Shown piece by piece: positions 1-7,629 of a stretch of DNA of 42,933 bases. Source of the DNA: Candidatus Chisholmbacteria bacterium (GTDB taxonomy: Bacteria > Patescibacteriota > Microgenomatia > UBA1400 > JACOWY01); assembly GCA_016176555.1 (NCBI GenBank), contig JACOWY010000005.1:1-42933 (forward strand). Reading direction: 5' to 3'. A program made the position numbers and the translations under genes. Position 1 is the first letter of the stretch. Every line of letters begins with the position of its first letter. Below the pieces are notes generated by a model. It saw only the letters and a list, made by a program, of their open reading frames with translations, made no database searches and had not been told where the DNA came from.

Positions 1-105
1 CGTCCATCCATGGACGGGGATGAGGCGCCGCTCCCGCCGACTCGGCGGGAGTAGGGCAGCCCCGGAGGACGGAATCCCCGGCCTTCCACGGCCGGGGAGG
101 ACGTC
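1..105. repeat. Cluster of short palindromes inside the glycosyltransferase gene
   Basis: Three stem-loops follow one another: CGTCCA/TGGACG at 1-16, ten-base arms CTCCCGCCGA/TCGGCGGGAG at 31-51, and CCCCGGCC/GGCCGGGG with a 6-base loop at 76-97. They sit in frame in the coding region with no stop. The CCCCGGCC arms recur in a hairpin at 33524-33544 inside murJ. Confidence 0.75.
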
Positions 106-882
106 AATCACCATCGTCAGAAGACTGATCCCCAAAAGCACCGCCACCACCACCGCCACAAACTTTTGCTGTGGCACGCCATCGTCACCAGCCGTCACTC
201 TGATAAAAAACTCCCAATGAGTTTGCGAAGTTATCGGCGCAATCCAATAGTTCCCCGCCACCGAACCTACTTGCGAGAGTAAGGTCGGTATCCATGGCAC
301 CTGTCCCGCTAACATCAGGAGGTAGGTAACCACCACTCTCTTAAATTGCTGCCGCGAGAAAGCCAGCCAATACACGCCATGAGCCGCAAAAATAAACCAC
401 AAATAATAGTGGGTATACATCCCCGCCATCCCCAAAAGAATATACAGCCCCCACCATCGCCACCGTCTTGTCTTTAAAGCTAGCCAAAACAATAAAGTCG
501 ACGCTGTCGAAATCAACGCCACCAGCGCATACGCCCGCGCCTCAAAGGCATACGTCACCAAAATCGGGCTCGTCAAAGTTAAAATCGCCAAAAGCGTCGC
601 CTCTCCGCGACCGACAAACTCCCGCGCTAGAAAATACACCGCCACTACCGTGAGAAGGAAGAATAGAGTCGACACCGCCCGAATCCACTCACTCGCCCCA
701 AAAACGACAATAAAAAAGTGCACTAAAAAATAATACAGCGGCGGATGAAAATCTTCTCCCGTAATCCGCAAAATATCCGGCAAAGAAAACTGAGAAATCA
801 GCGCCGTCCACGCTTCATCCCCCCAAAACCCCCGGGTTAAATAATTTTGTGTCAGGAAGCTCACCCATCCACAATATCGCAA
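1..882 (-). CDS. GT-C (PMT/GT39-type) membrane glycosyltransferase, 3' end outside window
   Basis: An open frame runs without a stop from about position 921 to the left edge on the minus strand. It reads as a polytopic membrane protein. Near the N-terminus is GFWGDEAWTALIS, followed by HPPLYYFL, the acidic loop and periplasmic motif typical of dolichyl-phosphate-mannose-type (GT-C) glycosyltransferases, which move a sugar from a polyprenyl-phosphate donor at the outer membrane face. Many hydrophobic segments follow. The start is uncertain: no ATG is available, and TTG at 882, GTG at 864 or CTG at 900 are candidates. The N-terminal helix looks shorter than usual for the family. The last 35 or so visible residues, Pro/Arg/Gly-rich, are encoded by a cluster of DNA palindromes and are probably not ancestral protein sequence. 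Confidence 0.8.
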   Translation of the reverse strand, partial: MRYCGWVSFLTQNYLTRGFWGDEAWTALISQFSLPDILRITGEDFHPPLYYFLVHFFIVVFGASEWIRAVSTLFFLLTVVAVYFLAREFVGRGEATLLAILTLTSPILVTYAFEARAYALVALISTASTLLFWLALKTRRWRWWGLYILLGMAGMYTHYYLWFIFAAHGVYWLAFSRQQFKRVVVTYLLMLAGQVPWIPTLLSQVGSVAGNYWIAPITSQTHWEFFIRVTAGDDGVPQQKFVAVVVAVLLGISLLTMVIDVLPGRGRPGIPSSGAALLPPSRRERRLIPVHGWT

Positions 883-935
883 AACCCAGATCCGTACCAG
901 CGCTACACCCTTGAAGGGAACTTAATCCTATAACA

Positions 936-963
936 TTGACTCTGGCTAGTTTTGGTGTAAAAT
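936..963 (+). promoter_or_regulatory. Promoter with leaderless start for the gene at 971
   Basis: TTGACT at 936-941 and TAAAAT at 958-963 are 16 bases apart. The ATG at 971 lies 7 bases after the -10 box, where transcription should begin, and no Shine-Dalgarno sequence fits in between, so the message is probably leaderless. Confidence 0.6.
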
Positions 964-970
964 CCACCTC

Positions 971-1438
971 ATGCCTTCTGGAGAAATACCTACACCATTG
1001 GAATACGGACAAGAATTGACGTTTGAGAAAGCGAAAGCCAGGCTTGCGGAAATCTCAGGTATTGTTGATGGAGTCAGAGGTAAATATGCTCTACCCACTG
1101 GTGATTCGACCGCTTTGACTACAACAGATGTTCAGAGAGTAAATCCAGAAGACCAAGAGCTGCTAACTAGATGTATAGGGGTACTACTTCCCATGACAAT
1201 GCTTGACGTCGTCCAAGAAGAAGCCCGCAACGCATCAGGAGAAAACGCAGAAACTACCATGATAGCAGAGATTAGTAGGCTGCAGATGGATATATTTGTC
1301 TGGCTGTCCGGTTTTGAAAACACAGGTGTCCAGCTCCTTTCTGCCGGAAGCTTCTTTTCAAACCCACCACAAAGTGAGGAACCAAAAGATGAAACAGAAT
1401 CAGGATTGTGGGGATGGCTGAAGCGATTGCGTGGCTAA
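971..1438 (+). CDS. Hypothetical protein, 155 aa
   Basis: I do not recognise this protein. It is predicted soluble, helical and acidic, with a Trp-rich basic tail (GLWGWLKRLRG) that could touch a membrane. No signal peptide is seen. A promoter places the start directly at the ATG. The gene is convergent with its right neighbour and their ends overlap by 4 bases. The region lacks the C-over-G bias of the + strand seen in neighbouring conserved genes and uses more A/T-ending codons, which suggests recent acquisition. The function cannot be stated. Confidence 0.6.
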   Translation: MPSGEIPTPLEYGQELTFEKAKARLAEISGIVDGVRGKYALPTGDSTALTTTDVQRVNPEDQELLTRCIGVLLPMTMLDVVQEEARNASGENAETTMIAEISRLQMDIFVWLSGFENTGVQLLSAGSFFSNPPQSEEPKDETESGLWGWLKRLRG

Positions 1439-1935
1439 TTAGGCGTATACCGAAACGACCGCGCCATCTGGTCTAGGTCATTGTACAAGTCGGGGGAATC
1501 GGTAAAGATAAAGTAAACCCTTCCATTTGCATAAATAAGATATTCTTTTCTATCTCCAATAAATCCTGAAACTGCCTCTAGGTTATTGATAGATACCTCC
1601 TCTCTATCTTCTAGTCTAGTTTCCAAATTATTTTTGCTATTTAAAATATAGGTGTCCAAGTCATTTAGTTCTGTAAAAACCTGATCGATATATATTGCTC
1701 CTTTGGAGCCAGAGAAACTTACCCTTGAAGATTTTTCTGTAATTTCGAATACAGACGGCACCTCAATCGCAAAATCCATTACTTGATTAGATCTAAATGT
1801 TTTTATCGAAGAATTAGATGTCGGTATAGTTTCGCTTGAACCTACCTGCCGCCACGCCAAGAATGCCAGCAATACAACGCCTACAATTACGGCCACCCAG
1901 TATTGACTAAAAATATTGCCCTTTTTTCTCGCCAT
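1435..1935 (-). CDS. Membrane-anchored hypothetical protein, 166 aa
   Basis: The N-terminus is basic (MARKKGN) and leads into one hydrophobic segment at about residues 11-28, so the protein is probably anchored with its body outside the cytoplasm. The rest looks like one alpha/beta domain, beginning near FAIEVPSVFEI and ending YANGRVYFIFTDSPDLYNDLDQMARSF. The pattern of a short beta-rich opening and a terminal helix after FIF resembles PsbP/DUF1795-type domains, but this is a pattern impression only. It lies just after the M23 peptidase gene on the same strand (4-base gap) and may share its transcript. Confidence 0.6.
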   Translation of the reverse strand: MARKKGNIFSQYWVAVIVGVVLLAFLAWRQVGSSETIPTSNSSIKTFRSNQVMDFAIEVPSVFEITEKSSRVSFSGSKGAIYIDQVFTELNDLDTYILNSKNNLETRLEDREEVSINNLEAVSGFIGDRKEYLIYANGRVYFIFTDSPDLYNDLDQMARSFRYTPN

Positions 1936-1939
1936 AAAG

Positions 1940-4237
1940 TTAATAGCTATATTCCAGACTACCTTCGTTGGTCTTCACTTGCAACAATCGCATACCTGAA
2001 AGCGTTTCTTGCACCCGGGTTCCATCTGCCAAACGGATATAGACCTGAGTTTCATCTTTCTTCAGCGAATAAATCAGCGTGACTACGTCACCATCTTTCA
2101 CCCAGAAAACCTGCACCAAAGAGAGTAACTCTTTCGAACGCTTATCAGGAATCCAAGCCGCACTTAAAGTCGCCTGCGGCAAATCCACAACAGCTTCATC
2201 ACCATAAGCTAAGGTCTCAAAACCTAAGCTTTGCCCCCACCGCCCTCCCGCCTCTTTCACCACCACTTCAGTGGTCGTTCCTCCCAATATTGTAGCAATA
2301 ATCTTTTTCTTCTTTTTACCCAAACTTTCTTCTGTTATCGTTGCCCCCGCGTCAGCCGCAGTCGCCTCGATTGACAGCAAGTCAGGATTAAATCCAAACA
2401 TCAACTCAGTTGGCTCCGGCGCCAGTTGCAGCGAAAACATGGCCTGCTTAGCCTCCTCTATGTTTTCCTCCAAATCTGCCGAGTAATACTCCAAGATATA
2501 ATTTCCTGCCTCGGTAGCCTCCAGCGGCGCTTCATACGTTTGCCATTCCCCTTCGCCCAGGCGGTACAAAGTGTAATCAACCCCCGAAGCATCATCACTC
2601 GCCGGCAAATCGCTTGCCTCCAAAGCTACAGTCACCGGCAACACATAAACACCTGCCTCAAGTTCTAGGCCATCGATCACTGCTTCTGTTACCGGCGCCT
2701 CGATGTCTTTAAGCTCTCCCAGCAAAGCAAACAAGCTCATGTGGTCGGCGCTGGCTGTGGCGAGTTTAGCGCTCAAATCCACCTCGGTTTCCTCAATCTG
2801 CCAACTAGTGCCGTCTTCGCTTGAGTAAACCGATAATGTCCCCGGCTTAAACCTGGAGACGTCTTCATCTGAAAAATCAACCGTCACCGTCCACACCGCT
2901 TGGAAACTCGAAATAATCGTCCCAAATAAATTCTTCACCGTAATCTCAAAAGCTTTACCCACCGCTCCCAAAGTTTCAGAAATAGTTTGTATCGGTGAAG
3001 GGGTGATATCTACAGTCACATCTTCCGCCACCAGCCCCGCCGGGAATTGGAGCTTTAGATTCTGAAACTGGAAAAAACCACCATTGCTATCAAGGCTGGC
3101 GCTTAAATTGGGGATAGGCTGCAGCCACAGATAATGGCTATCATTACCTTCTCTATCCACACCCAAGTAGTTAAAGGTATACTCCGCCCACGGATCAGCC
3201 TCCAAGCTCTGCCAGCCAAATGGATCAGTCAGCCCGTCGGGGATATTATCATCAAAGTCCCCATCTTTATTTTTATCCTCCACCACCATGAAATGAATGT
3301 GGGCCCCGTTGCTGTTGCCCGTTGCTCCCACTTTGCCAATCACTTGGCCTTGAGTCACTGCAACGCATTGATCTTGAGAGGTAGTAATCAAGTCGTCAGG
3401 CTGTAAGTGGTAGTATCTGGTTTGATAATAGTTACCATGATCAATATAAATCGCATTGCCACAAGCTCCACATACTTGAGGTGACCGATAGAGAGCACAA
3501 CCATCACTAGCTGCCAGCACATCTTCTCCCACGCTAGCACCTGCGCCCCGTCCCCAGTCATAACCATCGTGGGAAGAATAATCTATCTCAGAGTTAGGTA
3601 TTCCCTCGTAAGAAACAACATCACTAGCAGCTTCTGCAGGTTCGCCTAGACTGCTACTGAGAAGAGGATACTCGTGGTCAAAATACGAATTTATCGAAAG
3701 TCCCGCCTCATCAAAACTCAACCCCTTCCCTTCATAATCCCATGGCAGCTCCAAAAAAGGCGGCGGTGGGGGAGGTGGGGGAACATAATTGCGAATCACC
3801 TGAATATTCCACCCCCCTGATCCAGTCAACGGCGGTTGGTGGTTAATCCCCAAGTACAACCTACCTCGCTGCAACGCAGTCAAGTTCAACAGTTCGCCAA
3901 CATAAAAAGGTTGTCCTACCCCAATCCGGGCGACCAGCGCCCAGCATTTAATTCCCGGTAAAGTATATCCAGGTCCAGCTGTACAACCCGGATCTCCAGT
4001 AGGCAGCACCCACGATCCGGTCATTCCCGGTACGAAAATTACTCCTGTACCTTGCCTTCTGATTTGCAAGTTATCGCCAAAAAACACATCAATTCCGGTA
4101 TCAATATAAGGGATAGTCGGCCGCAAGGTAAAATTCTGAATTTGTGTTGCTGCTTTTACTGTTTGCGGAAACAATAACCCGCTTACACCCAAAGCAAGCA
4201 GAAAGAGAAGGTTAATCAACCAGGCAGGCAATTTCAC
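1940..4237 (-). CDS. Secreted M23 (LytM-type) metallopeptidase with Ig-like modules
   Basis: Residues 1-29 form a signal peptide ending VKA. A proline run lies near residue 155. The M23 peptidase domain covers roughly 205-345: the zinc-ligand motifs HxxxD (HDGYD) and HxH (GAHIHF) are both present, with RYYHL between them, so the enzyme should be active on peptidoglycan cross-links. It is followed by a beta-rich module (about 385-510) and an Ig/OmpL47-like module that begins APVTEAVIDG and contains Y-rich strands. The start is GTG at 4237, with GAGG about 14 bases upstream. At 765 residues it is much longer than a bare LytM domain and is probably a surface-attached or secreted wall hydrolase. 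Confidence 0.8.
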   Translation of the reverse strand: MKLPAWLINLLFLLALGVSGLLFPQTVKAATQIQNFTLRPTIPYIDTGIDVFFGDNLQIRRQGTGVIFVPGMTGSWVLPTGDPGCTAGPGYTLPGIKCWALVARIGVGQPFYVGELLNLTALQRGRLYLGINHQPPLTGSGGWNIQVIRNYVPPPPPPPPFLELPWDYEGKGLSFDEAGLSINSYFDHEYPLLSSSLGEPAEAASDVVSYEGIPNSEIDYSSHDGYDWGRGAGASVGEDVLAASDGCALYRSPQVCGACGNAIYIDHGNYYQTRYYHLQPDDLITTSQDQCVAVTQGQVIGKVGATGNSNGAHIHFMVVEDKNKDGDFDDNIPDGLTDPFGWQSLEADPWAEYTFNYLGVDREGNDSHYLWLQPIPNLSASLDSNGGFFQFQNLKLQFPAGLVAEDVTVDITPSPIQTISETLGAVGKAFEITVKNLFGTIISSFQAVWTVTVDFSDEDVSRFKPGTLSVYSSEDGTSWQIEETEVDLSAKLATASADHMSLFALLGELKDIEAPVTEAVIDGLELEAGVYVLPVTVALEASDLPASDDASGVDYTLYRLGEGEWQTYEAPLEATEAGNYILEYYSADLEENIEEAKQAMFSLQLAPEPTELMFGFNPDLLSIEATAADAGATITEESLGKKKKKIIATILGGTTTEVVVKEAGGRWGQSLGFETLAYGDEAVVDLPQATLSAAWIPDKRSKELLSLVQVFWVKDGDVVTLIYSLKKDETQVYIRLADGTRVQETLSGMRLLQVKTNEGSLEYSY

Positions 4238-4310
4238 GTTAACGATCTAACCTCGTTAGCTCTCAGTTTAGATCAATTAAGTCAGCAAGATCAATGCACA
4301 TCTCTTAGAT

Positions 4311-5123
4311 CTTCTCCGTCACCCGGTATTCGATATGTGTCTACATTAGAATGAAATACCACGTGGTGAGAAACCGAATGGTTTTGGTAATTCCAGAAGT
4401 TGAGTGTCATCAATAGCAAACCTAAAATTAGGCGTCTGGGTAGATCGAACATAGCTGTCAGTGAATGGGCCATGTGCAATCCAAGATTGGGAAAAATGTT
4501 GATGCCTAAGAAAATTCCCTAGAACCCTATCCGGGTCATCTTCCAGCGCAGCAACGAATCGAGCACCAACTTCGGAAGAGTCAAATTGGATACCAATAAC
4601 GGTAGGTGAGTTAGCCCGAGGGTTAGGGCCTTTAGGTAAGTCAAGAGGAGAGAGAATACCTGATTCCCAGCTGATATTGCCTCCCATTAACAGGGTAGTC
4701 GTGTTAGTTTTGACATCATGGTGAAACACACCTAAAAGAATATAAGGCTGATCCTTCTGGCCTAGTCTAGCCCTGAGTTTTTCTACTAGCGTAAGGGGCA
4801 AAACGTGAGAAATTTGCCGAGATTTTCCCAAGAGGTGTCGCGTTTTATAGTCACCAGTTGTGGCCGCAAAAGTATCATGAAAAATATCTTCTCCAAACTG
4901 AAGGCATTCTCCCTGAAATGCTCCATAAATAAAAGAGGTAGTATACCTTACAGCTTCTTCAACTACTTCTGCTTTTTCTTCCTGAGTCGATAGTTGTAGG
5001 TCAGGAGGTTGCGACGAGACTGGTTGGTTTCCTGCTCCCTCACCCCGATCAGTTGTTTCATTAAGCATGGTTAAGATTTGTAAGAGAAATCTTACACCTT
5101 CTCCGTCACCCGGTATTCGATAT
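4311..5123. repeat. 26-bp perfect direct repeats flanking an inserted gene (displaced GT2 tail)
   Basis: The 26 bases at 5098-5123, which encode the last residues of the family 2 glycosyltransferase, occur again identically at 4311-4336. Read in the glycosyltransferase frame, the distal copy gives HIEYRVTEKI and a stop, against YIEYRVTEKV and a stop in the intact gene. The hypothetical gene 4346-5068 lies exactly between the two copies. Confidence 0.85.
4346..5068 (-). CDS. Hypothetical protein, 240 aa, probable inserted cargo gene
   Basis: I do not recognise this protein. The start is taken as ATG at 5068 (MLNETTDRGEG), because upstream in-frame codons overlap the end of the glycosyltransferase gene. 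It appears cytoplasmic: a polar, acidic N-terminus of about 30 residues, then a mixed alpha/beta domain with YILLGVFHHD, ending near LPKPFGFSPRG. No signal peptide, membrane segment or Shine-Dalgarno sequence is seen. The DNA has no C-over-G bias on the + strand, unlike its neighbours, and the gene sits between two perfect copies of the neighbour's 3' end. Both point to insertion. Confidence 0.6.
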   Translation of the reverse strand: MLNETTDRGEGAGNQPVSSQPPDLQLSTQEEKAEVVEEAVRYTTSFIYGAFQGECLQFGEDIFHDTFAATTGDYKTRHLLGKSRQISHVLPLTLVEKLRARLGQKDQPYILLGVFHHDVKTNTTTLLMGGNISWESGILSPLDLPKGPNPRANSPTVIGIQFDSSEVGARFVAALEDDPDRVLGNFLRHQHFSQSWIAHGPFTDSYVRSTQTPNFRFAIDDTQLLELPKPFGFSPRGISF

Positions 5124-6591
5124 ATCTCCCCAGCATCAGCCGCGTGTGGGCATCCAGCCCGGGAAGCGCACTGAAGAAAAATCCCAAAACTGGCAAGAGC
5201 AGGAGCTCCACCGGTGTGAGAAGTTGCCGTAAAACCGACATTTCGCCTGCGGCTTTGGGTCGCTGCCTCACGTGCACTATCCACACTGCCACGAGCGACA
5301 CCAGCGAAATCGTCAAAATCGCCGACGACACTTGGGGCAAAGTCTTCCCTAACGTCGTCCGGGCAAACACGGGATTAAGTAACGGCGGGAAAAACGCCCC
5401 CACGGTGATGGCAAACCAATTCACCGGCCACAAAAAGTGCGTCTGCACAAACTGCCATAAATACACCGTCTTTTTCCAAAAAGGCACTTCAGGCACCGTC
5501 AAAAACCGCACCACAATATAAGGGTTATCCACCACTCCCCACGCCCACCGTTTTACTTGCTCATATTGGTTAATCAAAGTTCTAAAGTAACTCGTTGACT
5601 GCGGCGCATCTTGTTTCACCGGCAGAAAAATCGGCTCAACTTCTAAATCGCCTTTAAAGTGGAAAAAGCTTTTGAAAAATAACCGAAAATCCTCGGGGAT
5701 CACATCCGTATCCCAAAAGCCAATGTCGATAATCATCTGCATACTCGTCGAATAGGTGGAAAAATTAATCAGCACTCCCTGGCGCATCAGCACATACAAA
5801 TGCACCACACTCCACACACTCGCCAAGACCCGTATCGGCGCCGGCACTTTCCAAATGTTGTTGTAAAAAACCACTGCCGGTTGCCAAATCCGTCGATACC
5901 GATTGGGGTGATCTAAAAACTGATACGTCAAAGCCGCTAAGTAGCTGGGGTGCAAAATTGAATCCGCATCCGCGTTAGTCACCGTCATAAACTTAGGGTC
6001 TAAACCTCGCTCATCGACGAGTTTCAATTTGGCAAATCTTGCTGCCCAGCTGGTGTTAGCCGACTTGCCTTTCACTTCCCCCGCAATATCCGGATGCATC
6101 GTCGTCAAAAAACTGCCGAAAGATTTGCCAAACTGCCGCGTCAACGTCTTTCTTTTTTCCTCTGCCGCTTCTCCTTCTCTCTCTTCAAACGACATCACCA
6201 CATGAATGTTCTGCAGCGGAAATGTTTGTTCTTCAATGGCAGAAAGGAGCCTCACGAGTGTCGTCACCGGCTCTTTGTACGTGGGCACCAAAATCACGTG
6301 TTTAACCTTCTTCCACCCAGGAAAGGTCTTCACATCTCCCAGCCAATCAAACCGCTCCGCCGCCCGCAACCGAAAGTGACCAATCACCGCCAATACTGCC
6401 ACCGAAGCCGATCGATAAAACCAATACACCGCAAACGCAATAATGTAGTAAGCCACGATGGTCGGCACCAAAAGTGATCCCCAAATCGGGAAGAGGATGA
6501 GAGACCACGACACAAACCCAGGCAAAATCTCCAAAAATCGCCGCGTCTTAATTGGGTACCGATAGGCCCAGCGGGCCAATATGTTTTGCAC
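5092..6591 (-). CDS. Family 2 membrane glycosyltransferase
   Basis: This protein of 499 residues has two N-terminal hydrophobic segments (about 25-75), a cytoplasmic GT2 catalytic domain (about 95-350) and further membrane segments at the C-terminus. Catalytic features are visible: VPTYKEP at the start of the nucleotide-sugar fold, NADADS (the DxD metal-binding motif), PEDFRLFFK (the general-base ED motif) and QVKRWAWG (the Q..RW motif of processive-type enzymes). It probably polymerises or transfers sugars to a lipid or exported glycan. The start is GTG at 6591 with GGAAC upstream, only 3 bases after the tatD stop, so the two genes are likely co-transcribed. Its last 26 bases are repeated downstream. 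Confidence 0.85.
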   Translation of the reverse strand: MQNILARWAYRYPIKTRRFLEILPGFVSWSLILFPIWGSLLVPTIVAYYIIAFAVYWFYRSASVAVLAVIGHFRLRAAERFDWLGDVKTFPGWKKVKHVILVPTYKEPVTTLVRLLSAIEEQTFPLQNIHVVMSFEEREGEAAEEKRKTLTRQFGKSFGSFLTTMHPDIAGEVKGKSANTSWAARFAKLKLVDERGLDPKFMTVTNADADSILHPSYLAALTYQFLDHPNRYRRIWQPAVVFYNNIWKVPAPIRVLASVWSVVHLYVLMRQGVLINFSTYSTSMQMIIDIGFWDTDVIPEDFRLFFKSFFHFKGDLEVEPIFLPVKQDAPQSTSYFRTLINQYEQVKRWAWGVVDNPYIVVRFLTVPEVPFWKKTVYLWQFVQTHFLWPVNWFAITVGAFFPPLLNPVFARTTLGKTLPQVSSAILTISLVSLVAVWIVHVRQRPKAAGEMSVLRQLLTPVELLLLPVLGFFFSALPGLDAHTRLMLGRYIEYRVTEKV

Positions 6592-6594
6592 CAG

Positions 6595-7596
6595 CTATGT
6601 TCCAAGTTTGAATAATTTGTTTGTGTTTTTAGTCGTCGCTGCCTCAATTGTAGCTGTCTCTACTCCTCGCTGCTCCGCATGAAACGCCGCGAGTATCGCC
6701 ACGTCCTTCGGCTCAGATCTGTCACTCCGGTCACCTCGGACGGTGGCAGGCTGAGCCTGCGAAGCCATGACTCCTCCGAGGTGGAGGTTTTTAGGTTTCA
6801 TAAACGGACAATCAGTTTCTAAAAGCAATCTGTCCAACGGCACTTCCAAGGCTACTGCCGCGCGGTCGGCCACGTAGGTTACTTGACCGGTAAAGCTGAC
6901 GTAAAAACCCGCCACCAGTATTTGCTCCAGATAACTCTTAGAACCATCAAAGCAATGCCAAACTCCTTTAGGCACCACTCCATCCTTCTTAGAAAAATGT
7001 TCAACTACATCCAACACATCTCGGCCCGCTTCGCGGCTATGAAGTATGAGCGGTAAATCAAGCTCTTTGGCCAACTCTACTTGCATCCCCAAAAGTTGTT
7101 TTTGTAAGTTTTTTAACCCGATATCATTTTTGATCTTTGATTTTTGATTTTGAGCTTGCGAAAAAGAGCGGCCAATCTGGCGTCCTGCCGGAGAGGCGTA
7201 GCTATATTTGCTTTTCCTATATAGGTGGTAATCCAACCCCACTTCCCCCACCGCCACTACTTTTGGATTCCTTGCCAGCTTTTTTAGTTCATTTGACACG
7301 ACTGCTAAACTCTTCAGAGCAGTAGTGTCATCCTGAGCAGATCTGGAACTTTGTGAAGTTCCAGACCGTCGAAGGATCTCCTCCATTAGCCCCCGAACAT
7401 GGTGTGGGTGGACGCCAACAGTTGCATACAAAGCAGGATTCTCAGCCGCCATCTTTACCGCTTTCTCACTCGACTCAATATCAACGCCCACCACAATCAT
7501 TTTTTCTACCCCTGCTTCTTTCGCCCGCTTCACCACTTCTTCCCAGTCATTCTCAAATGACTGGAAATTCAAATGCGTATGCGTATCGATCAGCAT
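6595..7596 (-). CDS. tatD: TatD family deoxyribonuclease with repeat-derived insertions
   Basis: TatD is a metal-dependent 3'-5' DNase of the amidohydrolase fold. The metal-binding and catalytic motifs are intact: DTHTHLN at the N-terminus, GEVGLDYH, LILHSREA, GVWHCFDGS and LLLETDCPFM. At 333 residues it is about 70 longer than the usual 255-265. The excess lies in three low-complexity stretches: after LMEEI, after GLDYHLYRKS, and between the CPFMKP region and EPKDVAIL. The DNA of each stretch is a palindrome or AT-rich repeat that keeps the reading frame. The gene lies between metG and the GT2 gene in the same direction. Confidence 0.9.
   Translation of the reverse strand: MLIDTHTHLNFQSFENDWEEVVKRAKEAGVEKMIVVGVDIESSEKAVKMAAENPALYATVGVHPHHVRGLMEEILRRSGTSQSSRSAQDDTTALKSLAVVSNELKKLARNPKVVAVGEVGLDYHLYRKSKYSYASPAGRQIGRSFSQAQNQKSKIKNDIGLKNLQKQLLGMQVELAKELDLPLILHSREAGRDVLDVVEHFSKKDGVVPKGVWHCFDGSKSYLEQILVAGFYVSFTGQVTYVADRAAVALEVPLDRLLLETDCPFMKPKNLHLGGVMASQAQPATVRGDRSDRSEPKDVAILAAFHAEQRGVETATIEAATTKNTNKLFKLGT
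6709..6790. repeat. Palindromic insertion in tatD (C-terminal site)
   Basis: Outer arms CACCTCGGA (6732-6740) and TCCGAGGTG (6775-6783) enclose an inner palindrome at 6746-6760 (CAGGCT/AGCCTG). It encodes the Ser/Arg/Asp-rich stretch that replaces the usual short loop after the ETDCPF motif. Confidence 0.7.
7122..7210. repeat. AT-rich plus GC-rich repeat insertion in tatD (middle site)
   Basis: A run of TTTGATTTTTGATTTTGAG-type repeats is joined to a GC-rich piece ending GGAGAGGCGTAGC. A similar joint unit (TTTTGAGCTGGCGAAAAACG, then GAGGCGTAGC) is found inside the large glycosyltransferase gene at about 25625-25675. In tatD it encodes the residues between GLDYHLYRKS and the next conserved helix. 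Confidence 0.65.
7326..7382. repeat. GTCATCCTGAGC/GAAGGATCTC repeat in tatD (N-terminal site)
   Basis: The outer sequences GTCATCCTGAGC and CGAAGGATCTCC surround an inner palindrome TCTGGAACTT/AAGTTCCAGA. The same outer sequences recur at about 11090-11175 and 26003-26088. Confidence 0.7.
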
Positions 7597-7629
7597 AGGG
7601 GAGTCGTAATGGTTAGGAAGTTTTAAAAA

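Noticed and set aside
4346-5284. Longer 312-residue version of the hypothetical gene
   Set aside because: The first 72 residues overlap the glycosyltransferase gene in another frame and read as its shadow; ATG 5068 is preferred.
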